DNA of 64,000 nt. Origin: Caldilineae bacterium (GTDB lineage Bacteria; Chloroflexota; Anaerolineae; Epilineales; Epilineaceae). Position 1 is the stretch's first letter; each line of letters opens with the position of its first letter. Shown piece after piece: positions 25,055 through 35,744 of this stretch. The position numbers and the translations under genes are program-made. Under the pieces are notes generated by a model. That model made no database searches, was not told the DNA's origin, and was given only the letters and a program-made list of their open reading frames with translations. The stretch lies in the NCBI GenBank assembly GCA_020634625.1, contig JACKBJ010000014.1, forward strand, positions 28,673-92,672, read 5' to 3'.

Positions 25055-26680
25055 TCAGGCCTCGCGCTCCACCTCGGTTCCCGGCGCCTCCAAGGGCAGC
25101 CAGAAGGTGAAGACCGCCCCGCCGCCGGGTCGGTCCTCGACCCGGATCCGACCGCCGTGGGCTTCGACGATGCCCTTGCTGACCGCCAGGCCCAGGCCGG
25201 TGCCGGCGATGCGCCGGGCCTGCCGCTCGTCACCGCGGCGGAAGGGCTCGAAGATGCGCTCGCGCTGCCCTGCCGGCACGCCCGGTCCGCCATCGGCCAG
25301 GGCCACCTCGATGCGCCGCGGCAGGCCCGGCTCGGCCGGACGCGCCCGCGCCCGCAGCTGGATCTCGCCGCCCGCCGGCCAGAACTTGACGGCGTTGGAC
25401 AGCAGGTTGTCCAGCACCTGCACGATGCGGTCGCGATCGAAGGCGAGCTGCGGCAGCTGCTCGGGCATGTCGAAGGCCAGCCGGTGCCGCTCCGAGAGCG
25501 TGGCCAGGTCCTCGCCCAGGCCCTGCAGCAGCGGCGACAGGTCCGCCTCGACCTTGCGCAGCACGAAGCTGGCGCTGCCCAGGCGGGCCAGGTCGGTGAT
25601 CTCGCCCACCAGGCGGGCCATCAGGCGCGCCTTGTCGACCACCAGGCCGGCCCAGTGCGCCCGCCGTTCGGGCTCGGCCTCCGGCCGGTCGACCAGCAGG
25701 TGGGCGTAGCCCAGCACGCTGGTCAGGGGCGTGCGCAGCTCGTGGCTGACCAGCTCGACCACCAGGCGCAGCCGGTCGCGGGCCTCCAGCGCCCGCTGGT
25801 TCTGGGTGCGCAGCTCGGCCTCCAGGCGCGCCCGCTCGCTGACGTCGAGGACCACCACCACCACGCCGGCCACGCCGCGGGCCGGATCGCCCAGCGGGAT
25901 CAGGCTCAGGCTGAGCGCCTGCTCGCCGCCGGCGCGGTCGGGCTGCCGGGCCGTGCCCAGGTGGGCCGGCGTGCCGCGCAGCGCCGCCTCCAGCGCGTCG
26001 CGCGCCCGCGGCCGGCCCAGGATCGGCAGCGCCGCCAGGGCCGGCCGGCCGACCAGGGCCTCGACCGGCTGCCCCAGGAGCCGGCACAGGGCCGGGTTGG
26101 CGCTGGTGACGCGCAGCCGGGCGTTCAGGGTCAGCATGCCCATGGGCTCCTCGTCCGACAGGGCCGGTGCGTCCAGGGCCGCCGGCGGCGGCTGCAGCTG
26201 CAGGCGGGCCTGCTCGATCAGCAGCGCCGCCGCGTCGGCCAGGATGGCCGCGCGGCCGCGGGCCTCCGGATCGAAGGCGCCGGGCCGGGAATGCGTCAGC
26301 TCGACCGCCCCGATGACCAGCTGCCCGGTACGCAGCGGCAGGGCCAGGCAGGCGCGCACCGGCGGCTCGGCATCCCAGTCGGGGCGTCGGTGCAGGGCCC
26401 GCGGGTCCAGGGCGACATCCTCGCTGAGCAGGGAGCGCCCGCTGACCAGCACCCGGCCCAGCAGGCCCTCGTCGGGCGCCAGCCGGTGGCCGCGGGCCGC
26501 CTCCGGCGTCTGCCCCGCCAGCGCCACCAGCTCCAGGTCGCCCTGCTCGGCGTCGCGCAGGTAGATCGCGCCGCCCTCGGCGTCGACGGTGGCCAGCAGA
26601 CCGGCCAGCAGGCCGGCCAGCGTGGCCTTCAAGTCGCGCGGCGGCAGGGGCGAATGGCCGGCGTCGTGGAAACGCTCCAT
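25055..26680 (-). CDS. Soluble GAF-PAS sensor histidine kinase
   Basis: A 541-residue sensor kinase with no transmembrane helix. Order: GAF-like domain (about 20-160), PAS (about 175-285, MGMLTLNARLRVTSANPALCRLLGQ), HisKA with phosphorylated H313 (VSHELRTPLTSVLGYA), then HATPase_c with N box (VLDNLLSNAVKFW), G1 (ALADGGPGVPAG), F (IFEPFRR) and G2 (AGTGLGLAVSKGIVEAHGG). ATG 26680 is chosen because longer frames run into the divergent regulator. It faces the NtrC-type regulator across a 118-bp region, so that is the likely partner, although such HKs usually pair with various regulators. The signal is probably cytoplasmic. Confidence 0.9.
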   Translation of the reverse strand: MERFHDAGHSPLPPRDLKATLAGLLAGLLATVDAEGGAIYLRDAEQGDLELVALAGQTPEAARGHRLAPDEGLLGRVLVSGRSLLSEDVALDPRALHRRPDWDAEPPVRACLALPLRTGQLVIGAVELTHSRPGAFDPEARGRAAILADAAALLIEQARLQLQPPPAALDAPALSDEEPMGMLTLNARLRVTSANPALCRLLGQPVEALVGRPALAALPILGRPRARDALEAALRGTPAHLGTARQPDRAGGEQALSLSLIPLGDPARGVAGVVVVVLDVSERARLEAELRTQNQRALEARDRLRLVVELVSHELRTPLTSVLGYAHLLVDRPEAEPERRAHWAGLVVDKARLMARLVGEITDLARLGSASFVLRKVEADLSPLLQGLGEDLATLSERHRLAFDMPEQLPQLAFDRDRIVQVLDNLLSNAVKFWPAGGEIQLRARARPAEPGLPRRIEVALADGGPGVPAGQRERIFEPFRRGDERQARRIAGTGLGLAVSKGIVEAHGGRIRVEDRPGGGAVFTFWLPLEAPGTEVEREA

Positions 26681-26726
26681 GGCGCCGCATGATAGCAGGA
26701 AGCGTGCCGGCGCCCGCGACCGCCCC

Positions 26727-26755
26727 TGTACAAGCGCGCCCGAACCCCGTAGAAT
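26727..26755 (+). promoter_or_regulatory. Putative promoter of the sigma-54 module
   Basis: TGTACA (26727-26732), 17-bp spacer, TAGAAT (26750-26755), 44 bp upstream of the regulator's ATG at 26799. The -10 TAGAAT is the same as at the prpE-like gene's promoter (52600). It lies in the 118-bp divergent region shared with the histidine kinase. Confidence 0.5.
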
Positions 26756-26798
26756 GTCCGCTAAACGTACATGCCGTCCCAGCCCGCGAGACCGCCCC

Positions 26799-28174
<1,376 letters not shown>

Positions 28175-28178
<4 letters not shown>

Positions 28179-29575
28179 TGTTCATGGGCATGTCGGGCCA
28201 GCAGCGCCAGGAGATGCGCGTCTCGCCCAGCCTCATCCAGTACACCCAGATCCTGCAGCTCTCGGGCATCGAGCTGCGCGACCTGATCATGCAGGAGCTG
28301 GACGAGAACCCGGCCCTCAACCTGGACGAGACGCCGCTCTGCCCGGCCTGCGGCGACCCGTTGCGCCGCGACGGCAGCTGCTACCGCTGCCAGCGCGGCG
28401 AGCGCCTGGCCGAGCGCGAGGCGCGCGAGCTGGTCGAGCCCGAGGACCCGGACGAGGCCTTCGACGTCTTCAGCCTGCTGGCCGACCAGCGCAGCCTGCA
28501 CGAGCACCTGCTCGACGAGCTGGCCATGCTCCTGGACGCCGCCGACATGCCCATCGCCGAGTTCCTGGTCGGCGAGCTGGACGAGCGCGGCTTCCTGGGC
28601 ATGCCGGTCGACATGGTCGCCGCCTCGCTGAAGGTCGACGAGGCCGACGTCGAGCGGGTTCTGGCCGCGCTGCAGGCGGTGGGCCCCATCGGCCTGGGCG
28701 CGCGCGACCTGCGCGAATGCCTGCTGATCCAGCTGGCGCGCTGGGAGGCCCAGGGCGAGCGCTTCCCCTTGGCGCGGCGGCTGATCGAGGCGCACCTCGA
28801 GGACCTGGGCCACGGCCGCTACGGCCAGCTGGCGCGCGCCCTCGACGCGACCCACGAGGAGATCCTGGCGGCGCGCGAGTTCATCCGCGGCCACCTGCGG
28901 CCCTACCCCATCGCCGAGTCGATCGACCTGGCGCCCTGGGAGCGCGAGACCGGGCCGGGCGCGGTGGCGCCCGACGTGATCGTGCGGCCGGCCGGGGATG
29001 GCACCGGCTACCGCATCGAGATCGTCGAGTCGCGGCGCTACCACCTGTCGGTCAACCCGCTCTACGACGCGCTGGCCCTGCGCGTGGCCGAGGGGGGCGA
29101 GGCGGCCAAGGCGAGCCATGTCACCGAAGCCGAGAGCGAGGTCCTGCAAGCCCAGGTTCGCCGCGCCGAGGCCTTCCTGAGCCACATCCACGAGCGCCGG
29201 CAGACCATGCGCAAGGTCACCGCCTACGTCCTGCAACGCCAGCTGGCCTACCTCGAGTCCGGCCCGCGCCAGCTGGCCCCCCTGACCCGGGCCGAGGTGG
29301 CCGAGGCGCTCGAGCTGCACGAGTCGACCATCAGCCGCGCCACCAAAGACAAGTACGTGATGCTGCCCAACCGGCAGGTGGTGCCCTTCGCCACCTTCTT
29401 CAAGGCGGCGCTGTCGGTGCAGGACCTCCTGCGCGAGATCATCGACGGCGAGGAGAAGCCCTTGAGCGACGCCGAGCTGGCCGAACGCCTGGCCGAGCGC
29501 GGCCAGCCGATCTCGCGCCGCACGGTGACCAAGTATCGCAAGCAGATGGGCATCCTGCCCTCGACCCTGCGATGA
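28175..29575 (+). CDS. rpoN: RNA polymerase sigma-54 factor with inserted zinc ribbon
   Basis: A 466-residue sigma-54. Region I: Gln/Leu-rich N-terminus (SPSLIQYTQILQLSGIELRDLIMQELDENPAL), which blocks isomerisation until an activator acts. Between region I and the core is a Cys4 element (C56-x2-C59, C69-x2-C72), not part of the usual domain plan. The core-binding domain follows (GFLGMPVDMVAASLKV.., GIGARDLRECLLIQL), then the DNA-binding domain with HESTISRATKDKYV and the RpoN box RRTVTKYRKQ (448-457). The start overlaps the activator's stop; two ATGs (28175, 28178) are possible. Confidence 0.95.
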
Positions 29576-30366
29576 GCGCCGCGGCCGCCCCGACCGAGCC
29601 GGCCGTCCCGCTGCCGCGCCTGGCGGCGGCCCTGGCCCAGGCCGCCACGGCCCCGCCCGGCGGCGCCTGGGCCTGGGACGGCCGGGCCTGGCTGGCCGGC
29701 GTCCTGGCCGGCGGCGACCCGGAGGCCGCCGCGCAGGCCCTGGTCGAGGCGCTCGAGCTGGGGATGCCGGCCGAGGCCGTCTCGGGCGCCGTCGCGCTGC
29801 AGGCCCTGTTGCGGCTGGCCAGCCTGCCGACCACGGCCGCCGACGCCGACTGGGCGCTGGCCGAGCGCAGCCTGGTGGAGGCCGACGCCATCGACCGCAG
29901 GGTCCTGGCCGCGCTCGGGGGCGCGGCCCTGCCGGAAGCCCTGAGCGACCTGGCGGCCGCGCTGCTCGACTGCGCGCAGCGCCTGGCCCGACAGGCCCGC
30001 GCGCTGGGGCCGCCGGCCGCGCTGCCGGGTCCCGGCGACGCGGCGGCACAGGATGCAGCTGGCCTGCTCGCGACGATCCAGCAGGGACTGGCCGAAGCGG
30101 CGATGCGCTCGGGATCCACGGCGTCCGCCGCCCGGCCGAGGGTCGAGCTCGGCGACGCGAGCGCGGCCTACCTCTACGCCGGCGGCGAGCCGGAGGCCTT
30201 GCTCGCCTGCCTGGAGCGCGCGGCCGGGAGCGCATCGGATCGCGCGCTGCTCGCGGCCGCCGCCCGGCAGATGGACCGGCTGCGCGGCAAGCCGGCCGGC
30301 GCCCAGGCCCTGGTTGCCGCGACGCGCGCCCTGGCCCGCCGTCGCCCGCCGGGCCCGGCGGGCTGA
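29572..30366 (+). CDS. Ala-rich protein of unknown function in sigma-54 operon
   Basis: A 264-residue protein starting with ATGA overlapping the rpoN stop. The sequence is about one-third alanine and reads as helical throughout (LAAALAQAATAPPGG, AAQALVEALELGMPAEAVSGAVALQALLRLA, AADADWALAERSLVEADAID). There is no signal peptide or membrane segment. The helical repeats resemble an HI0933/HEAT-like or TPR-like fold only in broad terms; no family is assigned. Its position suggests a role with sigma-54 or its kinase, but this is inference. It is co-transcribed with the PCMT gene starting 1 bp after its stop. Confidence 0.65.
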   Translation: MSAAAAPTEPAVPLPRLAAALAQAATAPPGGAWAWDGRAWLAGVLAGGDPEAAAQALVEALELGMPAEAVSGAVALQALLRLASLPTTAADADWALAERSLVEADAIDRRVLAALGGAALPEALSDLAAALLDCAQRLARQARALGPPAALPGPGDAAAQDAAGLLATIQQGLAEAAMRSGSTASAARPRVELGDASAAYLYAGGEPEALLACLERAAGSASDRALLAAAARQMDRLRGKPAGAQALVAATRALARRRPPGPAG

Positions 30367-30367
30367 G

Positions 30368-31066
30368 ATGGCGAGCCGCGGGGAAGCCGGCCCGGGCCGC
30401 GACGATGCCGACAGCGAGCGCGGTCGCGAGCGGCGCGCGATGGTGCGCCAGCAGCTCCAGGCGCGCGGCATCCGCGACACGGCGGTGCTGGCGGCCTTCG
30501 CCGAGCTGCCGCGGCACCGCTTCGTGCCCGAGGCCATGCAGGCGCTGGCCTATGCCGACCAGGCGCTGCCCATCGGCGGCGGACAGACCATCAGCCAGCC
30601 CTTCGTGGTGGCCGAGATGCTCGAGCTGGCCCGCGTCTGCCCCGGCGCGCGGGTGCTCGAGGTCGGCACCGGCAGCGGCTACCAGGCCGCGCTGCTGGCG
30701 GAGATGGGCGCCCAGGTCCACACGATCGAGCGCCTGCCGGCCCTGGCGCGCCGATCGCGCGCGCTGCTGCAGGCGCTCGGCTACACCGAGGTGGCCCTGC
30801 GTCAGGGCGACGGCAGCCTGGGCTGGCCCGAGGCGGCGCCCTTCGATGCCATCCTGGTGGCCGCCGGCTGTCCCGAGCCCCCGCCGCCGCCGCTGCTCGA
30901 ACAACTGGCCGAAGGCGGCCGCCTGGTCATCCCGCTGGAGGCCGGCGGCTACCAGGAGCTGACCGTGATCATCCGCGAGGGCGACGCCTACCGCCGCGAG
31001 CGCTGCGAGGCCTGCGCCTTCGTGCCGCTGATCGGTGCACACGGCTGGCCGGAGTCGGGGGCCTGA
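30368..31066 (+). CDS. pcm: Protein-L-isoaspartate O-methyltransferase
   Basis: A 232-residue PCMT. It repairs isoaspartyl residues in aged proteins by SAM-dependent methylation. Seen are the substrate-site motif LPIGGGQTISQPFVVAEMLEL, the SAM motif VLEVGTGSGYQAALLA, the acidic loop HTIERLPALAR, QGDGSLGWPEAAPFDAILVAAG, and the C-terminal LEQLAEGGRLVIPLE. A longer N-terminus of ~25 polar residues (MASRGEAGPGRDDADSERG) precedes the usual start; MVRQQLQARG could also be the start. Placed after rpoN and the unknown helical gene; the shared operon hints at stationary or stress control. Confidence 0.93.
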   Translation: MASRGEAGPGRDDADSERGRERRAMVRQQLQARGIRDTAVLAAFAELPRHRFVPEAMQALAYADQALPIGGGQTISQPFVVAEMLELARVCPGARVLEVGTGSGYQAALLAEMGAQVHTIERLPALARRSRALLQALGYTEVALRQGDGSLGWPEAAPFDAILVAAGCPEPPPPPLLEQLAEGGRLVIPLEAGGYQELTVIIREGDAYRRERCEACAFVPLIGAHGWPESGA

Positions 31067-31222
31067 GCCGCGCCGCGCTTCCAGCAGCCTTCGGAAGGCC
31101 GTACGCGCTTGGGTTCGGCTCAGCCTGCCGGGCTGGGTTCCGGTTGTCCGAAGTCCTGTGCCATAGCCGAGGTCGCACCGATGCCATTGAGTAGCTGGTT
31201 GCGAGGGACGGTTGAACGCGCA

Positions 31223-33340
31223 CTATCGCCTTAGAACGACCATAGGCAGCCAAGCTGTTTCCTGGCTCGGTGTGGACGTGATCGTCGAGGTCGAAGTGGG
31301 CGGAGTTGCAGGGGTTAGGTCCGGCACCGGCGCACTAGGACTCGGAGTAATGTCTCCAGGCGTTGGTGTTGCAGAAGCCAAGTCAGTTGCGGTTGGTGTT
31401 GGGCTCTCTGTTTGCGATGCCGTGGGGCTCGGGCTCGGCAGTAGTTGTCCAAGCCGATAGATCCATAGCCCACTCGGACCGCCGGAGACGAACGCCTTCT
31501 CATTGGACAGGATCACATCTTCGAAGTAGCCCTGCCCAATCCAAGTGTCAACATGTGTCGGCTGTATGGGATCGCTAAGGTCGAACCACTCAAGCTGCCC
31601 GCCTGCGCCGGCGACGATCATCTCTCCGCTCTGGATTGCCAATGCGAGTGCATCGTCAGGCACTTCTTCCTGCCAAAGCAGTTGAGGTGCTGCGGGAACG
31701 GAAACGTCGAACGATATCCAACCATGCGAACGCAGAGCAATGTAGATGACGCCGGCCTCGCTCTCAATGTCCACGCCCCGCGATGGTAGCCTCAATTGAG
31801 TCTGAAGGACGGGAGTGCCTGGGTTTTGAATGTCGAGCACGGCAAGCTCAGCGCTGCCCGTGGTCAGAAATGCCTTGGTACCTACGAGGGCAACTGAAAC
31901 GCCGCCACCGCTAAGCGGCACGAGCGCCTCTCGTCGTGGATCTGCGGGATTGGTCAGATCGAAGATGCTCAGTCCAGCACTGTGCGTCACGAGAGCCAAG
32001 TTCGAGTCAAACACCAGGTCAGTGGGCCCATTCCCACCAAGATCCGCGGATCCAAGCAGCGACGGGAAGAGCGGGTTTCCGATATCGACGATGTGAAGCT
32101 TGCTGCCTGTGACAAGGGCTTGATCTCCGCGGATCGCGACATGGTCACCGCGGGCGAAGCCGGCCAGGGTAAGCCATTGGACGCCATCCGAATCCTCGGT
32201 GTCGAGCATGTGCAGGCCACTACGAAAGTCTTGCACTCCAAGCAGGCCGTCGCGCCCTAGGGCAACCGCATTGGCGGTGGTGAAGGCTTGGTAGCGACCA
32301 GTGCGAACTAGCGCTTCCGGATCTGAGGCATCGAAGAGAGAGTACCCCATGAACTCATCCACTACCGACACGTAGCCGCTGCCCGCGGCGATATCGATCG
32401 CTTCGATCACCCCATTCACTTCGGTTGGCGTGTCGAAGGTCCCGAGCAGGCGTGGAGACTCGGGCTGAGCAATATCGACGGTGGATATCTTCCCGCTCTC
32501 GGATGCAAACAGATGAGTCCCTGAGAGCGATATTGCATGTGCTTCGTGGGGCAAGCCCAGAGTAGTCATGAGACGTGCTGAAACACCTCCTAGATCCACC
32601 ACCATGATGCCGTTGCTTCTGTTTCCCGATACGACAGCTACATCGTCACTCAACAGCATGTCGCGAACCGGTTGAGGAAGTTCGACTCGTTGAATCTCCG
32701 GAAGTACACCCGCCTGACCGAGGTCCACCACCACCAAGCCTCCCGGCTGGGCAATGTAGCCGCGATCGCCGCGTAGAGCCAGTCCGCTGGCTGCGCCTCG
32801 TGATTCATCCTCTGCTTGCAGAATCGGCTGGCCGGGTTCACGCAGGTCGAGCACCAGTAGTCTCCGCGGGCTGGACAGTAGAACTCGGCCTGCCTCGACT
32901 GCCATGCACGTCGCCACCTCATACGACTCAAGCACGGGCGCGTCGCCCAGCAGTTCAAGTGTCGGTTCGGACGAGGCCTCAAACACAGTGATGCCATGGT
33001 AATCGGTGGCAACGTAGAGTCGGTCATCAGCCCAGGCGAGATGCGCGATGCGCGTGGAGAGGACCGGCCCCCAGGCGATGGCTGTAGGAGCGGCTGGATC
33101 GCTCAAGTCGAGCACCACGACACGGTGCCCGAGCCCAACATAGGCGTGAGCGCCAACCATGACTACGGCTCGCGTCGCTCCGCCAAACTGGTCCTCAACG
33201 ACCAACTGATCGCCCGCCGGTGCCGCTTGCCTAGCTTGTGAGTCGAAACCTACCAGCGAAGCGATGAGCGTCTGCAACAGACAGACCAGGGTAAATACCG
33301 ATGTGGTTCGGAAATGAGGTGAGTCCATCAGAAAATGCAT
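31223..33340 (-). CDS. Secreted LVIVD-repeat beta-propeller protein
   Basis: A 705-residue exported protein. The N-terminal hydrophobic stretch (VFTLVCLLQTLIASLVGF) acts as a signal. The body repeats 'hVVDL/IVDIGNP..P..LG' units (HRVVVLDLSDPAAPTAI, LLVLDLREPGQPIL, STVDIAQPESPRLLG, LHIVDIGNPLFPSLLG, LSIFDLTNPADPRR, LAVLDIQNPGTPVLQ, LEWFDLSDPIQPTHV), i.e. LVIVD blades forming a propeller. A Ser/Thr/Pro linker follows (TPTPGDITPSPSAP), then a C-terminal AWLPMVVLRR tail like other Chloroflexota exported proteins. Start may be the second Met (33328). GC is lower than in flanking genes, suggesting acquisition. Confidence 0.75.
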   Translation of the reverse strand: MHFLMDSPHFRTTSVFTLVCLLQTLIASLVGFDSQARQAAPAGDQLVVEDQFGGATRAVVMVGAHAYVGLGHRVVVLDLSDPAAPTAIAWGPVLSTRIAHLAWADDRLYVATDYHGITVFEASSEPTLELLGDAPVLESYEVATCMAVEAGRVLLSSPRRLLVLDLREPGQPILQAEDESRGAASGLALRGDRGYIAQPGGLVVVDLGQAGVLPEIQRVELPQPVRDMLLSDDVAVVSGNRSNGIMVVDLGGVSARLMTTLGLPHEAHAISLSGTHLFASESGKISTVDIAQPESPRLLGTFDTPTEVNGVIEAIDIAAGSGYVSVVDEFMGYSLFDASDPEALVRTGRYQAFTTANAVALGRDGLLGVQDFRSGLHMLDTEDSDGVQWLTLAGFARGDHVAIRGDQALVTGSKLHIVDIGNPLFPSLLGSADLGGNGPTDLVFDSNLALVTHSAGLSIFDLTNPADPRREALVPLSGGGVSVALVGTKAFLTTGSAELAVLDIQNPGTPVLQTQLRLPSRGVDIESEAGVIYIALRSHGWISFDVSVPAAPQLLWQEEVPDDALALAIQSGEMIVAGAGGQLEWFDLSDPIQPTHVDTWIGQGYFEDVILSNEKAFVSGGPSGLWIYRLGQLLPSPSPTASQTESPTPTATDLASATPTPGDITPSPSAPVPDLTPATPPTSTSTITSTPSQETAWLPMVVLRR

Positions 33341-33375
33341 GCGATCCTAGACCTAAGAATTGCCGTGTTGTCTGT

Positions 33376-33720
33376 GTTCACGTAGTCGGACAGAGCGGGA
33401 GTGATCAGAGAGGTGATGGGCTTTCCAGTCTTGTCGCATCGGACGTGGATCTTGGTGCTGAAGCCGCCACGGCTGCGCCCTAGCGCCTCGGTCTCTGGGT
33501 CCCCCCTTTTGCACCAGCTGCATGCTGATGCGCGCGGACGATCGAGCCGTCAACGAAGTGGATCTCCCAATCCACCTCGCCCACTCGATTGCCCTGCTCG
33601 AGCAGGTCATCGAGGATCTTCTGCCAGATCCCTGCCTGCTGTCACCGATGGAACCGGCTGTATACTGTGTTCCACGGTTATTGTTCAGGCCAGAGATCAA
33701 GTGGCGTTCGGTTTTCGGTC
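33376..33720 (-). pseudogene. IS5-family transposase remnant fused to an IS66 terminus
   Basis: Minus strand, several frames. Pieces seen: RWHDAGIWQKIL-like, NRVGEVDWEIHFVDGSIVRAHQ (about 33520-33600), GDPETEALGRSRGGFSTKIH and DKTGKPITSLITPA. These are consecutive IS5/IS427-group segments (DDE domain), with at least one frameshift near the 4-C/4-T run at 33505. It is joined at its end to 22 bp (33376-33397) of the IS66 terminal sequence (GTTCACGTAGTCGGAC..). The chimeric junction shows stacking of elements here. Confidence 0.7.
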
Positions 33721-33751
33721 ACGGAGAAAACATCCCCATCGGTTAGTTGCG

Positions 33752-34249
33752 CTATTGATGATTGGTCCTCCCCTTGGTGGATTTACGAATTATCCTGATC
33801 AAAACAAAATACGCCGGCGCAAATACGATTAGTGCAGAGATTACAATACGCTCTAACCAACCCAGGTACTCGCCACCCCTAAGAGATGCGCCGAGGTATG
33901 ACCAATCTGCTACCAGGCTAAACAATACAACAGGAAAGACGGCGCCACAGGTAAGAGATGTGGCCGCAATTACCGCCCATCGTCTAGCATCTTTGTCCGC
34001 GGAATGAAATGACGTATCGGGCTGCGGCAAGACCGCGCTGCGCACTGTGCCCCGGATGCCGATGCCAAGAACAAACAGCAATATCACAGCAAAAATGATA
34101 TATGGTGCTGGGAACGAGTTGATGGCGAAATAGTATAGAGAAAGACCAACGGAAATAGATAGTGAGAAAATTAGGTAGTGCTTCGTAGTTATCCCGCGTG
34201 ACGTCCGCTTCGGTGTGTCACCACGAACAGCATCATCATCCTTGATCAT
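33752..34249 (-). CDS. Membrane protein, unknown function
   Basis: A 165-residue protein with four transmembrane segments (HYLIFSLSISVGLSLYYFAI, APYIIFAVILLFVLGIGIRG, WAVIAATSLTCGAVFPVVLFSLV, LERIVISALIVFAPAYFVLIRII). The ATG at 34249 has GGAG with good spacing; the reading frame further 5' (to 34333) is not needed. GC is clearly lower (roughly 48-50%) than the surrounding genome, so recent transfer is likely. No family is recognised. It lies between an IS5 relic and the intact IS4 element. Confidence 0.5.
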   Translation of the reverse strand: MIKDDDAVRGDTPKRTSRGITTKHYLIFSLSISVGLSLYYFAINSFPAPYIIFAVILLFVLGIGIRGTVRSAVLPQPDTSFHSADKDARRWAVIAATSLTCGAVFPVVLFSLVADWSYLGASLRGGEYLGWLERIVISALIVFAPAYFVLIRIIRKSTKGRTNHQ

Positions 34250-34429
34250 AGGATTACTCTCCAATCCATTTTGATCGGCAAGAAACGTGGATGCTCTGGC
34301 GACGGGATGAACTAGTGTTACTCCCCCGCGCATCCAGACACGCCCCGGGAGCGATGATGTTCTCGGCCATCAGGTGAACTGTATATCCAGATTACAGGAT
34401 TGGGCGCCCAGATTCAAGGTGCGTTTTCA

Positions 34430-34438
34430 CGTGGCTGG
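34430..34438. repeat. Target site duplication, left copy (IS4 element)
   Basis: CGTGGCTGG, repeated exactly at 35736-35744 on the other side of the IS4-family element. A 9-bp duplication is in the range known for IS4-family elements. Confidence 0.85.
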
Positions 34439-35735
34439 CTCACTGCCTGACACATCGTCCTAGACGCCGGCCGGCGCGGTGTCGCCCATCAGCCATTCGA
34501 ATCGGTTGAAGACCTTGAAGGAGATGCCGAAGCGGGTGAGCGGATCGGGGTCTGGAGCCGGGTTGAGATGAAGGCGCAGCTTGAACCGCTGGCCGAGCGC
34601 CGTGGCTCGTTGGTAGGCTCGGCAGCCGATCTGGAAGTAGCTGAGACCACGGCGGGAGTGGGCATCGACGAGCTCGCGCGCGCCGGACTCGACGAGGAAC
34701 ACCCCTTCCGAGACGGTGTAGAGTGTGGCGACGGCGAGGATCAAGAGCAGGCGATCGACCTGCGCGGGAGCAACGAGATGGCTGGACTCCCAGTCGAAGC
34801 CGCCGGACTTGTCGTCGCGGAAGCTGTGCTCGATGTTCATCCTGCAGCGGTAACAGGCTGCTACATGCAGCCCATCCGCTCGGTTCGAGGCGATGTACCA
34901 GACCTCGGCGTCGGGCTCGGGAGCCAACACAACAAAGACGTGGACCGGCCCGAATCGCTTCTCGCCGAAGCCCGAGAGACGAACATCGTGCAGCCCGAAG
35001 ACATCGCCCGGCGCGACATCGTAGTCGCTGAGCTTGCGGGTCCGGCCATTGGGGAGTTGGACCTTGCGGCTCCGCTTGAGTCGCAGGCCGAAGTCCCAGC
35101 CGGTGTCACGGCACCAGCGCATAAGCTCGACGCCGCCGAAGCCGCGATCGCCGAGCAGCATCACCGACTTGGTGCCGCTGAGCAGCGTGGCAGCGTCATC
35201 CAACAGCGGCCGGTAGTCCTCGAACGCCAAGGTGTGCCCCTGCGTCGCAAAGCTGCGCCAGACCAGCGGAATCGACCGGCCACGGAAGACCAGCGCGACG
35301 CGGCAGACCACGCATCGCCCTTTGGGGCTCGTCGTGTCGATGGCGACCAGCACGTCGCGCCCAGACCAGCTCTTGAGAGTCTGGACGATGAACGGGCGGT
35401 AGTACGCCGCGGGATCGACGTGCGGGTTGTTCAGGAATCGCCAGAGGCGACGCCAGCGACTTGCCGCCTTCGTATCGCCAGCGATCACCAGCGCCCAGCC
35501 GGTCAGCGAAACGTGGGAGGTCAGGAGCAGCGCGGTCACCGACCAGGCGAACACGCGCAGCCGACGCAGATCTTCTCGCGGACAACCTTGGCGGACATGG
35601 CGGAGCACCGTAGAATGCGCGTTCAGGCTGGCGGACACCGTCTTCTCTCCTTGAGTGTGGTTCTGAGCAAACCCAACTCTACGGAGGTGGCGGCTTGTGC
35701 GCCAGCCTAGCTCTTATGTTCTGTCAGGCAGTGAG
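34439..35735 (-). mobile_element. Intact IS4-family insertion sequence
   Basis: A 1297-bp element with perfect 14-bp terminal inverted repeats (CTCACTGCCTGACA at 34439-34452; its complement at 35722-35735), a 9-bp target duplication on both sides (34430-34438, 35736-35744), and one transposase gene. Removing the element and one duplication copy restores the end of an IS66 remnant (..CACGTGGCTGGACAGAGCGACGG), so it inserted into that older element. The exact repeats suggest a recent, possibly still active insertion. Confidence 0.9.
34460..35638 (-). CDS. IS4-family DDE transposase
   Basis: A 392-residue transposase, complete. Catalytic residues are visible: D101 (VLVAIDTTSP), D164 (MLLGDRGFGG) and E270 in the YREK signature (Y263, R266, E270, K277: YRCRMNIEHSFRDDK). 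The large DDE-insertion beta segment lies between D164 and E270. The gene fills the element with 20-90 bp to each inverted repeat. It catalyses cut-and-paste movement. No frameshift or stop is seen. Confidence 0.9.
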   Translation of the reverse strand: MSASLNAHSTVLRHVRQGCPREDLRRLRVFAWSVTALLLTSHVSLTGWALVIAGDTKAASRWRRLWRFLNNPHVDPAAYYRPFIVQTLKSWSGRDVLVAIDTTSPKGRCVVCRVALVFRGRSIPLVWRSFATQGHTLAFEDYRPLLDDAATLLSGTKSVMLLGDRGFGGVELMRWCRDTGWDFGLRLKRSRKVQLPNGRTRKLSDYDVAPGDVFGLHDVRLSGFGEKRFGPVHVFVVLAPEPDAEVWYIASNRADGLHVAACYRCRMNIEHSFRDDKSGGFDWESSHLVAPAQVDRLLLILAVATLYTVSEGVFLVESGARELVDAHSRRGLSYFQIGCRAYQRATALGQRFKLRLHLNPAPDPDPLTRFGISFKVFNRFEWLMGDTAPAGV

Positions 35736-35744
35736 CGTGGCTGG

